This document shows positions 36,398 through 45,729 of a DNA stretch of 64,000 bases, in pieces. The stretch is from Rhodoplanes tepidamans (GTDB taxonomy: Bacteria; Pseudomonadota; Alphaproteobacteria; Rhizobiales; Xanthobacteraceae): positions 186,001-250,000 of the forward strand of contig NZ_JAUSUJ010000005.1 of the NCBI RefSeq assembly GCF_030813915.1, read 5' to 3'. Made by a program: the position numbers and the translations under genes. The notes under the pieces are model-generated. The model searched no databases. It was not told the DNA's origin and was given only the letters and a program-made list of their open reading frames with translations. Position 1 is the stretch's first letter. Each line of letters opens with the position of its first letter.

Positions 36398-38122
36398 GTG
36401 CCGCGCCCCAGCTCTCGATTCGCCGCATGGCTCGGACCGGGCGCGATCGTCGGCGCGGGGTTCGTGGCCGTCGCGGCATCGCCGGGGTTCGCCCAGACGC
36501 CGGCCTTCGGCACCGATTCGGCCGAGGAGCCCGGCCTGTTCGCCCCGGCGCCGGACGCCAGCGGCGCCCGCTTCCGGCCCGGCAGCCCGACCGCGGCGGC
36601 ACCGGACGGGCGGACCACCTTCGGGACGGGCGACGGCGAGACCGCGCCTTCGGGATCGCAGCCACGCTCGACCACGACGGCCGCCACCGGCTTCGATTCG
36701 CGGAACGCCCGCCGGCCGCGCGTGCCGCAGTCGCTCACCCAGCGCCAGCAGGAGGCGGCGCGCCTGAAGAAAGCGCCGGTGCCGCCCACCCTCACGCCGG
36801 GCACCAATCCGCAGGAGATCCCGGTCGTCGTGCCGGGCCGGCTGCGGCGACGCGGCGGCCCCGACATCGACACCACGTCGCGCCTCAACGTGCCGACCAC
36901 GGCGACGATCCCGCGACGCTCGCCGCGGCCCGAGGAAGACCCTTACGCGCCGCTCGGCATCCGCACCGGCGCCTTCACGCTGCGGCCGGCGATCGAGGTC
37001 ACCACCGGCTACGATTCGAACCCGACCCGCATCCAGGGACTCGCCGGCTCCGGCTTCACCACGGTGGCGCCGGAGCTGATCATCCGCTCCGACTGGCAGC
37101 GCCACCAGCTCAACGCCGACCTGCGCGGCACCTACACGTGGTACGGCCAGACCTATCCGCCGGTGAGCGAGAACGCCGGCACCGTGGCGGCCTCGGCCAC
37201 CCCGGAGGTCATCGACCGGCCGACCATGGATTCGCGGGTGACGGGCCGCTTCGACGTCGACCGCCTGTCGCGCTTCGAGGGCGAGGCGCGCGCCCTGATC
37301 TCCACCGACAATCCCGGCAGCCCCAACGTCCAGACCGGCCTGAAGCGGTTTCCGCTGGTGACCACGGTCGGCGCGACGCTCGGCCACGTGCAGCAGTTCA
37401 ACCGGCTCGAGGTGACGACCAAGGGCACGATCGACCACCAAATGTACTCGGATTCGCTGCTCTCCGACGGAACGACGTCGAGCAACGCCGACCGCGAGTA
37501 CAACCAGTACGGCGGCTCGCTGCGGGTCGGTTACGAGCTCAAGCCGGGCCTCAGGCCGTTCGTCGAAAGCGGTGCCGACACCCGCGTGCATTCGCAGAAG
37601 ATCGACCGCAACGGCTACGACCGCGACTCCACTGGCGTCTACGCCAAGGCCGGCTCCACCTTCGAGTTCTCGCGCAAGCTGATCGGCGAGGCGGCACTCG
37701 GCTGGCTGTGGCGCTTCTACGAGGACGACCAGCTCACCACCATGTCGGGGCTCACGATCGACGCGGCGCTGACCTACACGGCCTCCGATCTCACGACCGT
37801 GAAGCTGATCGGCACGACGCGCGCGTCCGAGATCATCGTGCCCGGCCTGTCGGGCGTGTTCAGCCGCGACGTCACGCTGCAGGTCGACCATGCCTTCCGC
37901 CGCTGGCTGATCGGCACGGCCCGAATCGGCACCGGCATCGACGACTATGTCGGGTCGGATCGCCTCGACCACCGCTATCTCGTCTCGATCGCGATGCTCT
38001 ACAAGCTGAGCCGCGAGGTTCAGCTGAAGGGCGAGCTGCGGCACGACTGGCTGCGCTCGAACCTGGAGAACGCCGACTGGGACGCGACCACGGTCACGGT
38101 CGGCCTGCGGCTGCAGCGATAA
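36398..38122 (+). CDS. outer membrane beta-barrel protein
   Basis: A 574-residue exported protein. The GTG at 36398 has a GGAGGA ribosome binding site and starts directly before a signal peptide ending near P-G-F-A-Q. A 150-residue proline/threonine-rich periplasmic stretch follows, then about 380 residues of alternating hydrophobic/polar strands (first strand F-T-L-R-P-A-I-E-V-T-T-G-Y-D-S-N-P) ending in V-T-V-G-L-R-L-Q-R, consistent with a 16-20 strand barrel of the putative beta-barrel porin 2 type. No TonB plug. Role unknown; neighbours concern Kdo, UDP-glucose and peptidoglycan, so an envelope function is likely. Confidence 0.8.
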   Translation: MPRPSSRFAAWLGPGAIVGAGFVAVAASPGFAQTPAFGTDSAEEPGLFAPAPDASGARFRPGSPTAAAPDGRTTFGTGDGETAPSGSQPRSTTTAATGFDSRNARRPRVPQSLTQRQQEAARLKKAPVPPTLTPGTNPQEIPVVVPGRLRRRGGPDIDTTSRLNVPTTATIPRRSPRPEEDPYAPLGIRTGAFTLRPAIEVTTGYDSNPTRIQGLAGSGFTTVAPELIIRSDWQRHQLNADLRGTYTWYGQTYPPVSENAGTVAASATPEVIDRPTMDSRVTGRFDVDRLSRFEGEARALISTDNPGSPNVQTGLKRFPLVTTVGATLGHVQQFNRLEVTTKGTIDHQMYSDSLLSDGTTSSNADREYNQYGGSLRVGYELKPGLRPFVESGADTRVHSQKIDRNGYDRDSTGVYAKAGSTFEFSRKLIGEAALGWLWRFYEDDQLTTMSGLTIDAALTYTASDLTTVKLIGTTRASEIIVPGLSGVFSRDVTLQVDHAFRRWLIGTARIGTGIDDYVGSDRLDHRYLVSIAMLYKLSREVQLKGELRHDWLRSNLENADWDATTVTVGLRLQR

Positions 38123-38125
38123 AAT

Positions 38126-38140
38126 CCGCCGTCACGGCGG
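38126..38140. terminator. palindrome between convergent genes
   Basis: CCGCCGT and ACGGCGG separated by one base, directly after the stop of the beta-barrel gene and preceded by four A on the plus strand. A weak candidate bidirectional terminator. Confidence 0.4.
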
Positions 38141-38251
38141 GGCGCGCCGCAGGCGCGGGCCCGAAATCCGGCGGCAAAGCTCCGAGTGTCTGACCGGATT
38201 CCGGGTCCGGCGCATTCGCGCCGTCCCGGAACGATGAAACGCGCCGCCGCC

Positions 38252-39133
38252 CTACTCCCCGAGCAGGCGCTTCAGCTCGGCCCGGAAGGCGGGAGCGATG
38301 TCGTCGCGGGCGAGCGCATAGGCGACATTGGCGGCCAGGAAGCCGATCTTGGAGCCGCAGTCGAAGGCGCGGCCCTCGAACTTCACGCCGAAGAAGGGCT
38401 GGCTCATCGCCAGCTTGATCATCGCGTCGGTGAGCTGGATCTCGCCGCCGGCGCCCCAGCTCTGGTTCTCCAGGATGCCGAAGATCTCCGGCTGCAGGAT
38501 GTAGCGGCCCGTGATGATCAGGTTCGACGGCGCCTTGCCGCGCGCCGGCTTCTCGATCATCTCGGTGACGGCGAAGCCCTTGCCGGTCGACTGGCCGGCG
38601 CCGACGACGCCGTACATGTGCAGCTTGTCCTCGGGCATCGGCTCGACGGCGATGACGTTGCCGCGCTGGCCGACCTCGCGATAGGCATCCATCATCTGGG
38701 CGAGGCAGCCGCGCTCGGCCTGCACCAGCACGTCTGGCAGCAGCAGCGCGAAGGGCTCGTCGCCGACGATGTCGCGGGCGCACCACACCGCGTGGCCGAG
38801 GCCGAGCGGCGACTGCTGGCGCGTGAAGCTGGTCTGACCCGGGATCGGCAGGTCGCGCTCGAGATGCTCGAGATCGGCGAACTTGCGACGCTCCGTCAGC
38901 GTCACCTCGAGCTCGTACTGGCGATCGAAATGATCCTCGATGACCGCCTTGTTGCGGCCGGTGACGAAGATGATGTGCTCGATGCCGGCCTCGCGCGCCT
39001 CGTCGACCACGTGCTGGATCAGCGGCCGGTCGACGACCGGCAGCATCTCCTTGGGCATGGCCTTGGTGGCCGGAAGGAAGCGGGTGCCGAGGCCGGCGAC
39101 GGGCAGAATGGCTTTGCGGATGGGCTTTGTCAT
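38252..39133 (-). CDS. galU: UTP--glucose-1-phosphate uridylyltransferase
   Basis: Makes UDP-glucose from UTP and glucose 1-phosphate for polysaccharides and lipopolysaccharide. The 293-residue enzyme has the nucleotide-binding [19 protein letters not shown] at about 14-32, the Y-x-V-D/E-E-A region (I-Q-H-V-V-D-E-A), L-L-L-P-D-V-L-V with the metal-binding Asp, and the sugar-binding V-E-M/K-P segment (M-I-E-K-P). Length and motifs are normal. ATG at 39133. Confidence 0.95.
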   Translation of the reverse strand: MTKPIRKAILPVAGLGTRFLPATKAMPKEMLPVVDRPLIQHVVDEAREAGIEHIIFVTGRNKAVIEDHFDRQYELEVTLTERRKFADLEHLERDLPIPGQTSFTRQQSPLGLGHAVWCARDIVGDEPFALLLPDVLVQAERGCLAQMMDAYREVGQRGNVIAVEPMPEDKLHMYGVVGAGQSTGKGFAVTEMIEKPARGKAPSNLIITGRYILQPEIFGILENQSWGAGGEIQLTDAMIKLAMSQPFFGVKFEGRAFDCGSKIGFLAANVAYALARDDIAPAFRAELKRLLGE

Positions 39134-39369
39134 GTCGCTTTCACATGCGGTTGCGAACCGAACGAGGCTCGGAAGCCGCGGCAAAGAACCACGGCCCGAA
39201 ATCCGAGTCCATGGATAAACAGGCGGAGAAACGGCCCTTCGCGAGCCATGGTGAGCGGCGCGGCGCGACTGCCGCGGAGCCGCCGCATTTGCGCCGCGAG
39301 GACGCCACCGACGATTAAGATGCCTGAAAGGGCGCACGGCCTTCACTCGGGGCTGGACGGAGGAACGCG

Positions 39370-40836
39370 ATGGCGACGACGGCGGCGAGTGTCCGGACGC
39401 GGGGTGAAACGGCATGCGGACCGGTGCGGCAGCCGGCACGGCACGGCCTGATCCGACGCGTGATCGTCGGCGCCCTGGCGCTGACGATGGCGGCGCCGGT
39501 GCCGTCGGCGGGCGCCCAGAGCTTCCTCGACGACCTCTTCGGCTTGCGGCCGACCGGCAGCGTGACGCCGGCCAGCGCCCAGGGCGGCATTCCGGCCGGG
39601 TCCCCGTCGGCACCGATCCCGGCGCCCGCCGCGGGCGAGCGGCCGTGGAGCGGCGAATCCGGCAGCTCCGGGCATCCGGAGATGACCGCCGAGGCGATCC
39701 GCGCCGCCGCGAGCCAGTTCCCGGCCTGCATCGCCCGCATGTGGCCCGAGGCGACCCGCCGCGGCGTCTCGCGCGAGAGCTTCGAGCGCCACACGGCAGG
39801 CCTGACGCCCGAGTTGCGGCTGATGGACCTGATGGACGCCCAGCCGGAGTTCACCAAGGCGTTCTGGGATTATCTCGACCTGCTGGTCAGCGACGCGCGC
39901 ATCCAGCGCGGCCGCGAGATCCTCGCCCAGAACGCCGCGACCTTCGCGGCGGTCGAGAAGGCCTACGGGGTCGATCGCCACGTGGTCGCGGCGATCTGGG
40001 GCGTCGAATCGAATTTCGGCACGCTGATCGGCGACCGCTCGGTGCTGCGCTCGACCGCGACGCTCGCCTGCGTCGGGCGCCGCCAGGCCTATTTCCGCGA
40101 CGAGTTTCTCGCCGCTCTGGAAATTCTCCATCGCGGCGACGTCGTGCCGGAGCACCTGAAGGGCTCGTGGGCCGGCGCCTTCGGCCCGACCCAGTTCATG
40201 CCGACCTCGTTCAAGCGCTACGCCGTCGACTTCGACGGCGACGGCCGCCGCGACGTGGTCGACTCGTTGCCCGACATGATCGCCTCGACGGCCAACAACC
40301 TGAAGAAGGACGGGTGGGAGCCGGGCCGGACATGGGGCTACGAGGTGGTGCTGCCGCCGGGCTTCGACTATCTGCTCGCCGATTCGTCGCGCTGGCTGAC
40401 CCTCCAGGAGTGGGCCCGGCTCGGCATCGCCCGGCCGAACGGCAAGGGATTCCCGCGCCCCTCCGACAAGGCCTATCTGCTGGTGCCGGCCGGCCGCCGC
40501 GGCCCTGCCTTCCTGATGCTCAAGAACTTCCGGGTCATCATGAAGTACAACCCGGCCGAAGCCTATGCCCTGGCGATCGGCCATCTCGCCGACCGGATGC
40601 GCGGCGACGGACCGATCGTCCAGGCCTGGCCGCGCGACGAGCGGGTGCTGACCTCGGCCGAGCGCTACGAGCTGCAGAGCCATCTGGTGCAGCGCGGCTT
40701 CGACATCGGCGGCCAGCCGACCGGCCGCATCGGGCCGAAGTCGCGCGCCGCCATCAAGCGATTCCAGGCGGCCGCCGGGCTCGCCCCGGACGGGTTCGCG
40801 AGCGCCGCCCTGCTGGACCATCTCCGCTCGCGCTAA
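39370..40836 (+). CDS. lytic murein transglycosylase, MltB family, with peptidoglycan-binding domain
   Basis: Cleaves the glycan strand of peptidoglycan with formation of anhydromuramic acid. The 488-residue protein has a signal segment near residues 30-55 (ending P-S-A-G-A-Q), the SLT_2 catalytic domain at about 110-400 with the catalytic glutamate in W-G-V-E-S-N-F-G, plus [14 protein letters not shown] and F-D-G-D-G-R-R-D, and a C-terminal PG_binding_1 domain (about 425-485: [16 protein letters not shown]). Soluble periplasmic, since no lipobox is seen. Confidence 0.92.
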   Translation: MATTAASVRTRGETACGPVRQPARHGLIRRVIVGALALTMAAPVPSAGAQSFLDDLFGLRPTGSVTPASAQGGIPAGSPSAPIPAPAAGERPWSGESGSSGHPEMTAEAIRAAASQFPACIARMWPEATRRGVSRESFERHTAGLTPELRLMDLMDAQPEFTKAFWDYLDLLVSDARIQRGREILAQNAATFAAVEKAYGVDRHVVAAIWGVESNFGTLIGDRSVLRSTATLACVGRRQAYFRDEFLAALEILHRGDVVPEHLKGSWAGAFGPTQFMPTSFKRYAVDFDGDGRRDVVDSLPDMIASTANNLKKDGWEPGRTWGYEVVLPPGFDYLLADSSRWLTLQEWARLGIARPNGKGFPRPSDKAYLLVPAGRRGPAFLMLKNFRVIMKYNPAEAYALAIGHLADRMRGDGPIVQAWPRDERVLTSAERYELQSHLVQRGFDIGGQPTGRIGPKSRAAIKRFQAAAGLAPDGFASAALLDHLRSR

Positions 40837-41005
40837 TCGCTTCGAGCCACAGCGGATTCCGGACACGCTGCGGCGCCCGGCGCCGGCTTGAAAACGCCGC
40901 CTTCTCCTGCGATCCTCGCAGTTCCAATCGGCCGCGCACGGCGCGGCGCGCGTCGGACCGCCGCGGGCGGGCCGGCGCTTTCGGCTTTCGGAGCGGACCT
41001 CGATC

Positions 41006-42628
41006 ATGATGCAGCGGATGTTGGGCGCCCTCGCCGCTTTCGCCCTCCTGGTCGCGGTCGAGGCGGCCGTGATGCTGACGCTCGGTGCCGCCTCGCCGGC
41101 GGCGGCGCAGCTGTTCGACGACCGCTTCCCGTTCCAGAACCCGTTCGCCAATCCGTACCGGCGGCAGCAGCAGCAGCAGCAGTTCTGGAACCCGTTCGCG
41201 CCGCCGCCAGAGCAGCGCCCGGCGGCGCCGCCGCCCGACTTCTCACGGGCGCCGCCGCCCAAGAAGCCCGAGCAGGCGCCGACCACCAACGTGCTGGTGT
41301 TCGGCGACTCGATGGCCGACTGGCTCGCCTACGGGCTCGAGGTGTCGTTCACCGAATCGCCCGAAATGGGCGTCATCCGCAAGCACCGGACCCATTCGGG
41401 ACTGATCCGGCAGGAGGTGCGCAGCGACCCGCGCGGCGAGCATCCCGACTGGCCGAAGGCCATCCAGGAGACGCTGGCGACCGAGACGCCCGACTTCATC
41501 GTGATGATGGTCGGCCTCAACGACCGCCGGCCGATCCGCGAGCCGCGCGCCGCCCGCGCCGCGGTCGGCCGCACCGGCCAGCCGGGCCAGCCGCCCGCCG
41601 GCGACGACGCGACCGACACCCAGGCCCAGACCGGCCCCGGTGCCTCGCACGAGTTCCGCTCCGAGCGCTGGTCCGAGCTCTACATCCGGCGCATCGACGA
41701 GACCATCGCGGCCCTCAAGAGCAAGGGCGTGCCGGTGTTCTGGGTCGGCCTGCCGCCGGTGCGCGGCAGCCGCTCGATGGCGGATTTCGGCTACCTCAAC
41801 GACCTCTACCGCAGCCGCGCCGACAAGGGCGGCATCGTCTATGTCGACGTCTGGGACGGCTTCGTCGACGAGTCCGGCCGGTACGCCACCCAGGGGCCGG
41901 ACGTCGAGGGCCAGATCCGCCGACTGCGCGCCGGCGACGGCGTGCACTTCACCCAGGCCGGCGCCCGCAAGCTCGCCCACTTCGTCGAGCGCGAGCTGCA
42001 GCGCTGGATGACGGCCCGCGGCACCCCTGTGGCGCTGCCGGTCGAGGAGCCCGCCAAGGGGCCGGAGCCGGAGCAGCCGGCGGCCGACGCCCCCGGCACG
42101 CCGGCGCGGCCGGCCGGCACGGCCCGACCGCTCTCCGGGCCGGTCATCACCCTGTCGATGGTGCCGATCGCCACCGAGAGCGACGAGCAGCTCGCCGGCG
42201 GACCGCGGCAGACCAAGACGGCGGCGCTCGATGCGGTCGCCGCGAAGGTTCTCGAGAAGGGCGAGGCGATGCCGAGCCCGGCCGGCCGGGCCGACGATTT
42301 CGCCTGGCCACGGCGCGAGCCGGCGGCCGTCGGGGCCGACCCGGTGGTCGCCTACACGACCCTGCCGATGACGCCGATGAAGCAGGAGCGGCAGATGGTG
42401 GCCGAAGCGCCCGCCGCGGCACCGGCGGCGGCGCCCGGACCGGCCCGGCCGGCCGCGCCGTCGACGCCGCGCGTCGCCCGCGCGCCGCAGCCGCAACCCC
42501 AGCAGCAGCAGGTGTTCGGCTGGTTCGGCCAGCCCTATCGGCAGCCGCAGTACCAGCAGCAGCCGCAGTACCGCCAGGCGCCGCAGCGCCCGACCTTCTT
42601 CCCGTTCCTGTTCGGCGGGGGACGCTAG
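41006..42628 (+). CDS. DUF459 SGNH/GDSL-hydrolase-like periplasmic protein
   Basis: A 540-residue exported protein. After a signal peptide (to about residue 33, A-A-A-Q) comes a Q- and P-rich linker, then the SGNH fold: V-L-V-F-G-D-S-M-A-D-W-L-A (block I, nucleophile Ser), M-V-G-L-N-D-R-R (block III Asn), and G-D-G-V-H-F-T-Q-A-G (block V, Asp/His). This is the DUF459 family, which is common beside MltB-type genes in this order and may act on cell-wall or polysaccharide acyl groups. The C-terminal 200 residues are low-complexity, rich in A, P and Q, ending in repeated Q-P-Q-Y-x-Q units. Two ATG codons one codon apart are possible starts. Confidence 0.85.
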   Translation: MMQRMLGALAAFALLVAVEAAVMLTLGAASPAAAQLFDDRFPFQNPFANPYRRQQQQQQFWNPFAPPPEQRPAAPPPDFSRAPPPKKPEQAPTTNVLVFGDSMADWLAYGLEVSFTESPEMGVIRKHRTHSGLIRQEVRSDPRGEHPDWPKAIQETLATETPDFIVMMVGLNDRRPIREPRAARAAVGRTGQPGQPPAGDDATDTQAQTGPGASHEFRSERWSELYIRRIDETIAALKSKGVPVFWVGLPPVRGSRSMADFGYLNDLYRSRADKGGIVYVDVWDGFVDESGRYATQGPDVEGQIRRLRAGDGVHFTQAGARKLAHFVERELQRWMTARGTPVALPVEEPAKGPEPEQPAADAPGTPARPAGTARPLSGPVITLSMVPIATESDEQLAGGPRQTKTAALDAVAAKVLEKGEAMPSPAGRADDFAWPRREPAAVGADPVVAYTTLPMTPMKQERQMVAEAPAAAPAAAPGPARPAAPSTPRVARAPQPQPQQQQVFGWFGQPYRQPQYQQQPQYRQAPQRPTFFPFLFGGGR

Positions 42629-42653
42629 CGGGGAGCGAGCCGTCCGCGCCCGC

Positions 42654-43256
42654 TCAGGTCGCCGGCAGCTCCGGTACCGGCGCGTCGGGCGGCAGCGCGA
42701 TCACCACCAGCACCTCGGCCTTCGCGCGGCCGAGGCTGCGCACCTCGTGCCTGATCTCGCCGGGGAAATAGAGGCAGTCGCCGCGCTCCATCACGAGCTC
42801 CTCGGCCCCGAGCTTCACGGCGATCCGTCCGGCGACCACGTAGAGGATCTCCTCGCCGCCGTGGGCCCAGCGCGGTCCCGACCTGGCGACCGGCCCGGCC
42901 GCCGGCGTCATCAGGAACGGCTCCATCATCTTGCGCGAGCGGCCGGGGGCCAGCGGCACCAGGCCGAAGGTGCCGTCGGGCTGCGGCAGGCGGGCATCGC
43001 CGGCGCGGTGCAGCGTATAGCTGGACGGCGCCGGCGCGGCATCGGGATCGAACAGCTGGGCGATGTTGACGCCGAGCGCCTCGGCGAGCCGCAGCAGCGC
43101 CGAGATCGACGGCGTCTTCAGGCCACGCTCGACCAGCGAGAGATAGCCGCGGGTCAGCCCGCTCTGGCCGGCCAGCCGGTCGAGCGTCAGCGCGCGCGCC
43201 AGCCGCAGCTCGCGCAGGTTCGGACCCAGCCGATCGACCTTGCCGACATCCAGCAC
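42654..43256 (-). CDS. XRE-family regulator with C-terminal cupin domain
   Basis: A 200-residue regulator of the PuuR/HipB-like kind. Residues about 10-65 are the XRE helix-turn-helix (L-R-L-A-R-A-L-T-L-D-R-L-A-G-Q-S-G-L-T-R and L-S-L-V-E-R-G-L-K-T-P-S); residues about 115-190 are a cupin (H-G-G-E-E-I-L-Y-V-V-A-G, E-R-G-D-C-L-Y-F-P-G-E-I-R-H-E-V-R), which senses a small ligand or metal. It is divergent from the MHS-type transporter gene and most likely controls that operon. Confidence 0.9.
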   Translation of the reverse strand: MLDVGKVDRLGPNLRELRLARALTLDRLAGQSGLTRGYLSLVERGLKTPSISALLRLAEALGVNIAQLFDPDAAPAPSSYTLHRAGDARLPQPDGTFGLVPLAPGRSRKMMEPFLMTPAAGPVARSGPRWAHGGEEILYVVAGRIAVKLGAEELVMERGDCLYFPGEIRHEVRSLGRAKAEVLVVIALPPDAPVPELPAT

Positions 43257-43818
43257 GGCACGCTCCCGGGCGGGCGCCGCACGCCCGCATCCCCTCCCGC
43301 GTATCAGGACACGGCGCTGGTTCCAAGCGGCCGGTCATGTTTCCAGTGGAAAACAGCGCCCGGGATGCGGAAATGTGCGGCGTCGGGCCGCCGCCGCGTA
43401 GGCAGGATCGCGCTTATCAGTGCATTTCTCGGTCAGATCCGCGTCTCCTGCCTCGCGAACGAGCAACACTGGATCGTGCCGCGGAAATCGGCGATTGATT
43501 TCTTTTAGTAAACTTGTTTGCATCTGCGAGCCGGTCGCGACTGCACCCCCGTGCAGCCTCTCAAAGGATGCATCAGCCATGACCGCTGATCCCGCCCGCC
43601 ATCCTCCCGTCCGGGGCCTCGCCTCGGGTGCACCTCCCGCGCCGCGCCGGCCGAGACCCGCCGCGGCCGCCGGCGCTTCGACCGGCTGACGGCCGGCACC
43701 GCCGGCACCCGCCCGCTCCGCATCGCCACGCACGAACGACCCCGCCCGGACGCAGACGCCGGGCGGGACGGGGAGCCGCACGCCCGCCCGAGCCCGGTCC
43801 ACCACGAGGAGCCCGACC
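43257..43818. promoter_or_regulatory. divergent control region of the transporter/MOSC/reductase operon
   Basis: 562 bases between the cupin regulator and the transporter. An AT-rich core at about 43490-43525 contains a TTTAGTAAA near-palindrome and would suit an operator/promoter; a small hairpin CTGCAC/GTGCAG follows at 43548-43561. A 36-codon frame from an ATG at 43579 with an AAAGGA upstream could be a leader peptide but has no recognisable sequence. Confidence 0.45.
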
Positions 43819-45144
43819 ATGTCCGTCGCCGACCAAGCCGCCACCGACCAGCTGGTGATCCCCGCCCCCGAGACCTCGTCCGACATGCGCCGAATCGTCT
43901 GGTCCTCGGTGATCGGCACCGCGGTCGAGTGGTACGACTTCCTGATCTACGCGGTGGCGACCGCGCTGGTGTTCAACAAGCTGTTCTTCCCGGCCACCGA
44001 CCCGGGCATCGCCACCATCGCGGCGTTCGGCACCTACGGGGTCGGCTTCCTGGCGCGGCCGCTCGGCGCCGCCGTGTTCGGGCATTTCGGCGACCAGGTC
44101 GGCCGCAAGGCGATGCTCGCCATCACGATCATCATCATGGGGCTCGGCACCTTCGCGATCGGCCTGCTGCCGACCTACGAACAGATCGGCGTCGCCGCGC
44201 CGGCGCTCCTGGTGATGCTGCGCTTCGTCCAGGGCATCGGCCTGGGCGGCGAATGGGGCGGCGCCGTGCTGATGGCCGTCGAGAACGCTCCGGCGCATCG
44301 TCGCGGCCTCTACGGCAGCCTGGTGCAGGTTGGGAACCCGGTCGGCAACCTCGCCGCGCTCGCCATCTTCGCGGTGGTCTCCCAGCTGCCGGAAAGCGAG
44401 TTCATGGCGTGGGGCTGGCGCATCCCGTTCCTGCTCTCGATCCTGCTGATCGGCGTCGGCCTGTTCATCCGGCTGCGGCTCGAGGAGACCCCGGCGTTCC
44501 GCGCCGTCCAGGCGAAGAGCGACGTGTCGCGCCGGCCCGTCACCGAAGTGCTGACCCGGCACCGCAAGGCCTTCCTCACCGCGGTCGGCCTGAAGATCGC
44601 CGAGATCTCCTACGCCTCGATCGCCGGCGTGTTCGTCATCTCCTACGCCACCCAGACGCTCGGCATGCCGCGCGCGACCGTGCTCAACGGCGTGATGGCG
44701 TCGTCCTTCATCGCGCTGTTCACCATCCCGCTGTTCGGCTGGCTGTCCGACATCGTCGGCCGCAAGGCGATGTTCTACGCGAGCTGCCTGTTCTGCATGG
44801 GCTTCGCCTTCCCGATGTTCGCCCTGCTCGACACCCGCGACCCGCTGATCGTCACGCTCACCGTGGTGGTGGCGATCTCGTTCGGCCAGATGGTGATGTT
44901 CGGCATCGGTGCGCCGTTCTACTCCGAGCTGTTCGCCGCGCGCCTGCGCTACAGCGGTGCCTCGCTCGGCTTCCAGATCGGCGCGGCGCTGTCCGGCGGG
45001 CTGACGCCGTTCGTCGCCGCAGCCCTGATGGCGTGGAGCGGCGGGCAGACCTGGCCGATCTCGCTCTACCTGATCGCCTGCGGCCTGATCACCACCGTCG
45101 CGACCTTCGCGGCCCCCGAGACGGCCCGCAAGGAGCTGACCTGA
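43819..45144 (+). CDS. MFS transporter, metabolite:H+ symporter (MHS) family
   Basis: A 441-residue inner membrane permease with 12 predicted transmembrane segments. It begins with the MHS hallmark G-T-A-V-E-W-Y-D-F-L-I-Y, has G-R-P-L-G-A-type A-R-P-L-G-A-A-V-F-G-H-F-G-D-Q-V-G-R-K in the loop between helices 2 and 3, and R-F-V-Q-G-I-G-L-G-G-E-W-G-G-A in helix 4. MHS members carry citrate, ketoglutarate, shikimate, betaines and similar acids with protons. First gene of a run with the MOSC and reductase genes, 42 bases upstream of the former. Substrate not inferable. Confidence 0.92.
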   Translation: MSVADQAATDQLVIPAPETSSDMRRIVWSSVIGTAVEWYDFLIYAVATALVFNKLFFPATDPGIATIAAFGTYGVGFLARPLGAAVFGHFGDQVGRKAMLAITIIIMGLGTFAIGLLPTYEQIGVAAPALLVMLRFVQGIGLGGEWGGAVLMAVENAPAHRRGLYGSLVQVGNPVGNLAALAIFAVVSQLPESEFMAWGWRIPFLLSILLIGVGLFIRLRLEETPAFRAVQAKSDVSRRPVTEVLTRHRKAFLTAVGLKIAEISYASIAGVFVISYATQTLGMPRATVLNGVMASSFIALFTIPLFGWLSDIVGRKAMFYASCLFCMGFAFPMFALLDTRDPLIVTLTVVVAISFGQMVMFGIGAPFYSELFAARLRYSGASLGFQIGAALSGGLTPFVAAALMAWSGGQTWPISLYLIACGLITTVATFAAPETARKELT

Positions 45145-45186
45145 TCCGCCGGCCGGACCGGCCGCCGCCGGTCCGGCCTCTCTCCC

Positions 45187-45729
45187 GTGTCACTCATCGA
45201 CGAGGCCCGCATGCTCGCCACCGTTCTCGACGCCCCGGCCGAAGGTTCTGTCGCCACGGCCTTCACGGGCGTGGTCCGCTTCCTCCACATCACCCCGCGC
45301 GCCTTCCTGCCGATGCGGTCGGTCCCCGAGATCACGCTGGTGCCCGGCAAGGGCATCGAGGGCGACCGCTACATGATCGGCCGCGAGGAGGGATTCTACT
45401 CCGACCGTCCCGAGGACGGCCGGCAGATCACCCTGTTCGAGATCGAGACGCTCGTCGCGCTGAAGCGCGACGCCGGCATCGCGCTCGGCCCGCACGAGCA
45501 CCGGCGCAACGTGACGGTCGAGGGCGTTCCGCTCAACCATCTGGTCGGACGCCGCTTCCGGCTCGGCGCCACGCTCCTGGAGGCGACGCGCCTGTCGGTG
45601 CCGTGCCGGCACATCGAGGAGATCACCGGCAAGGCGATCTTCGACCCGCTAATCAACCGCTCCGGCCTCAACTGCCGCATCCTCGAGGGCGGCATCGTGC
45701 GGGTCGGCGACCTGGTGCGGAACGCCTGA
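45187..45729 (+). CDS. MOSC-domain protein
   Basis: A 180-residue single-domain MOSC protein (molybdenum cofactor sulfurase C-terminal type). The conserved elements are K-G-I-E-G-D-R-Y near residue 58, I-T-L-F-E-I-E-T-L, R-R-N-V-T-V-E-G-V-P-L-N near 105, and the conserved cysteine in S-V-P-C-R-H-I-E, which MOSC proteins are thought to use in sulfur or cofactor binding. Its stop overlaps the start of the reductase gene by one base, so the two are co-translated; MOSC domains are also found fused to such reductases in other proteins, which supports joint function. Confidence 0.88.
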   Translation: MSLIDEARMLATVLDAPAEGSVATAFTGVVRFLHITPRAFLPMRSVPEITLVPGKGIEGDRYMIGREEGFYSDRPEDGRQITLFEIETLVALKRDAGIALGPHEHRRNVTVEGVPLNHLVGRRFRLGATLLEATRLSVPCRHIEEITGKAIFDPLINRSGLNCRILEGGIVRVGDLVRNA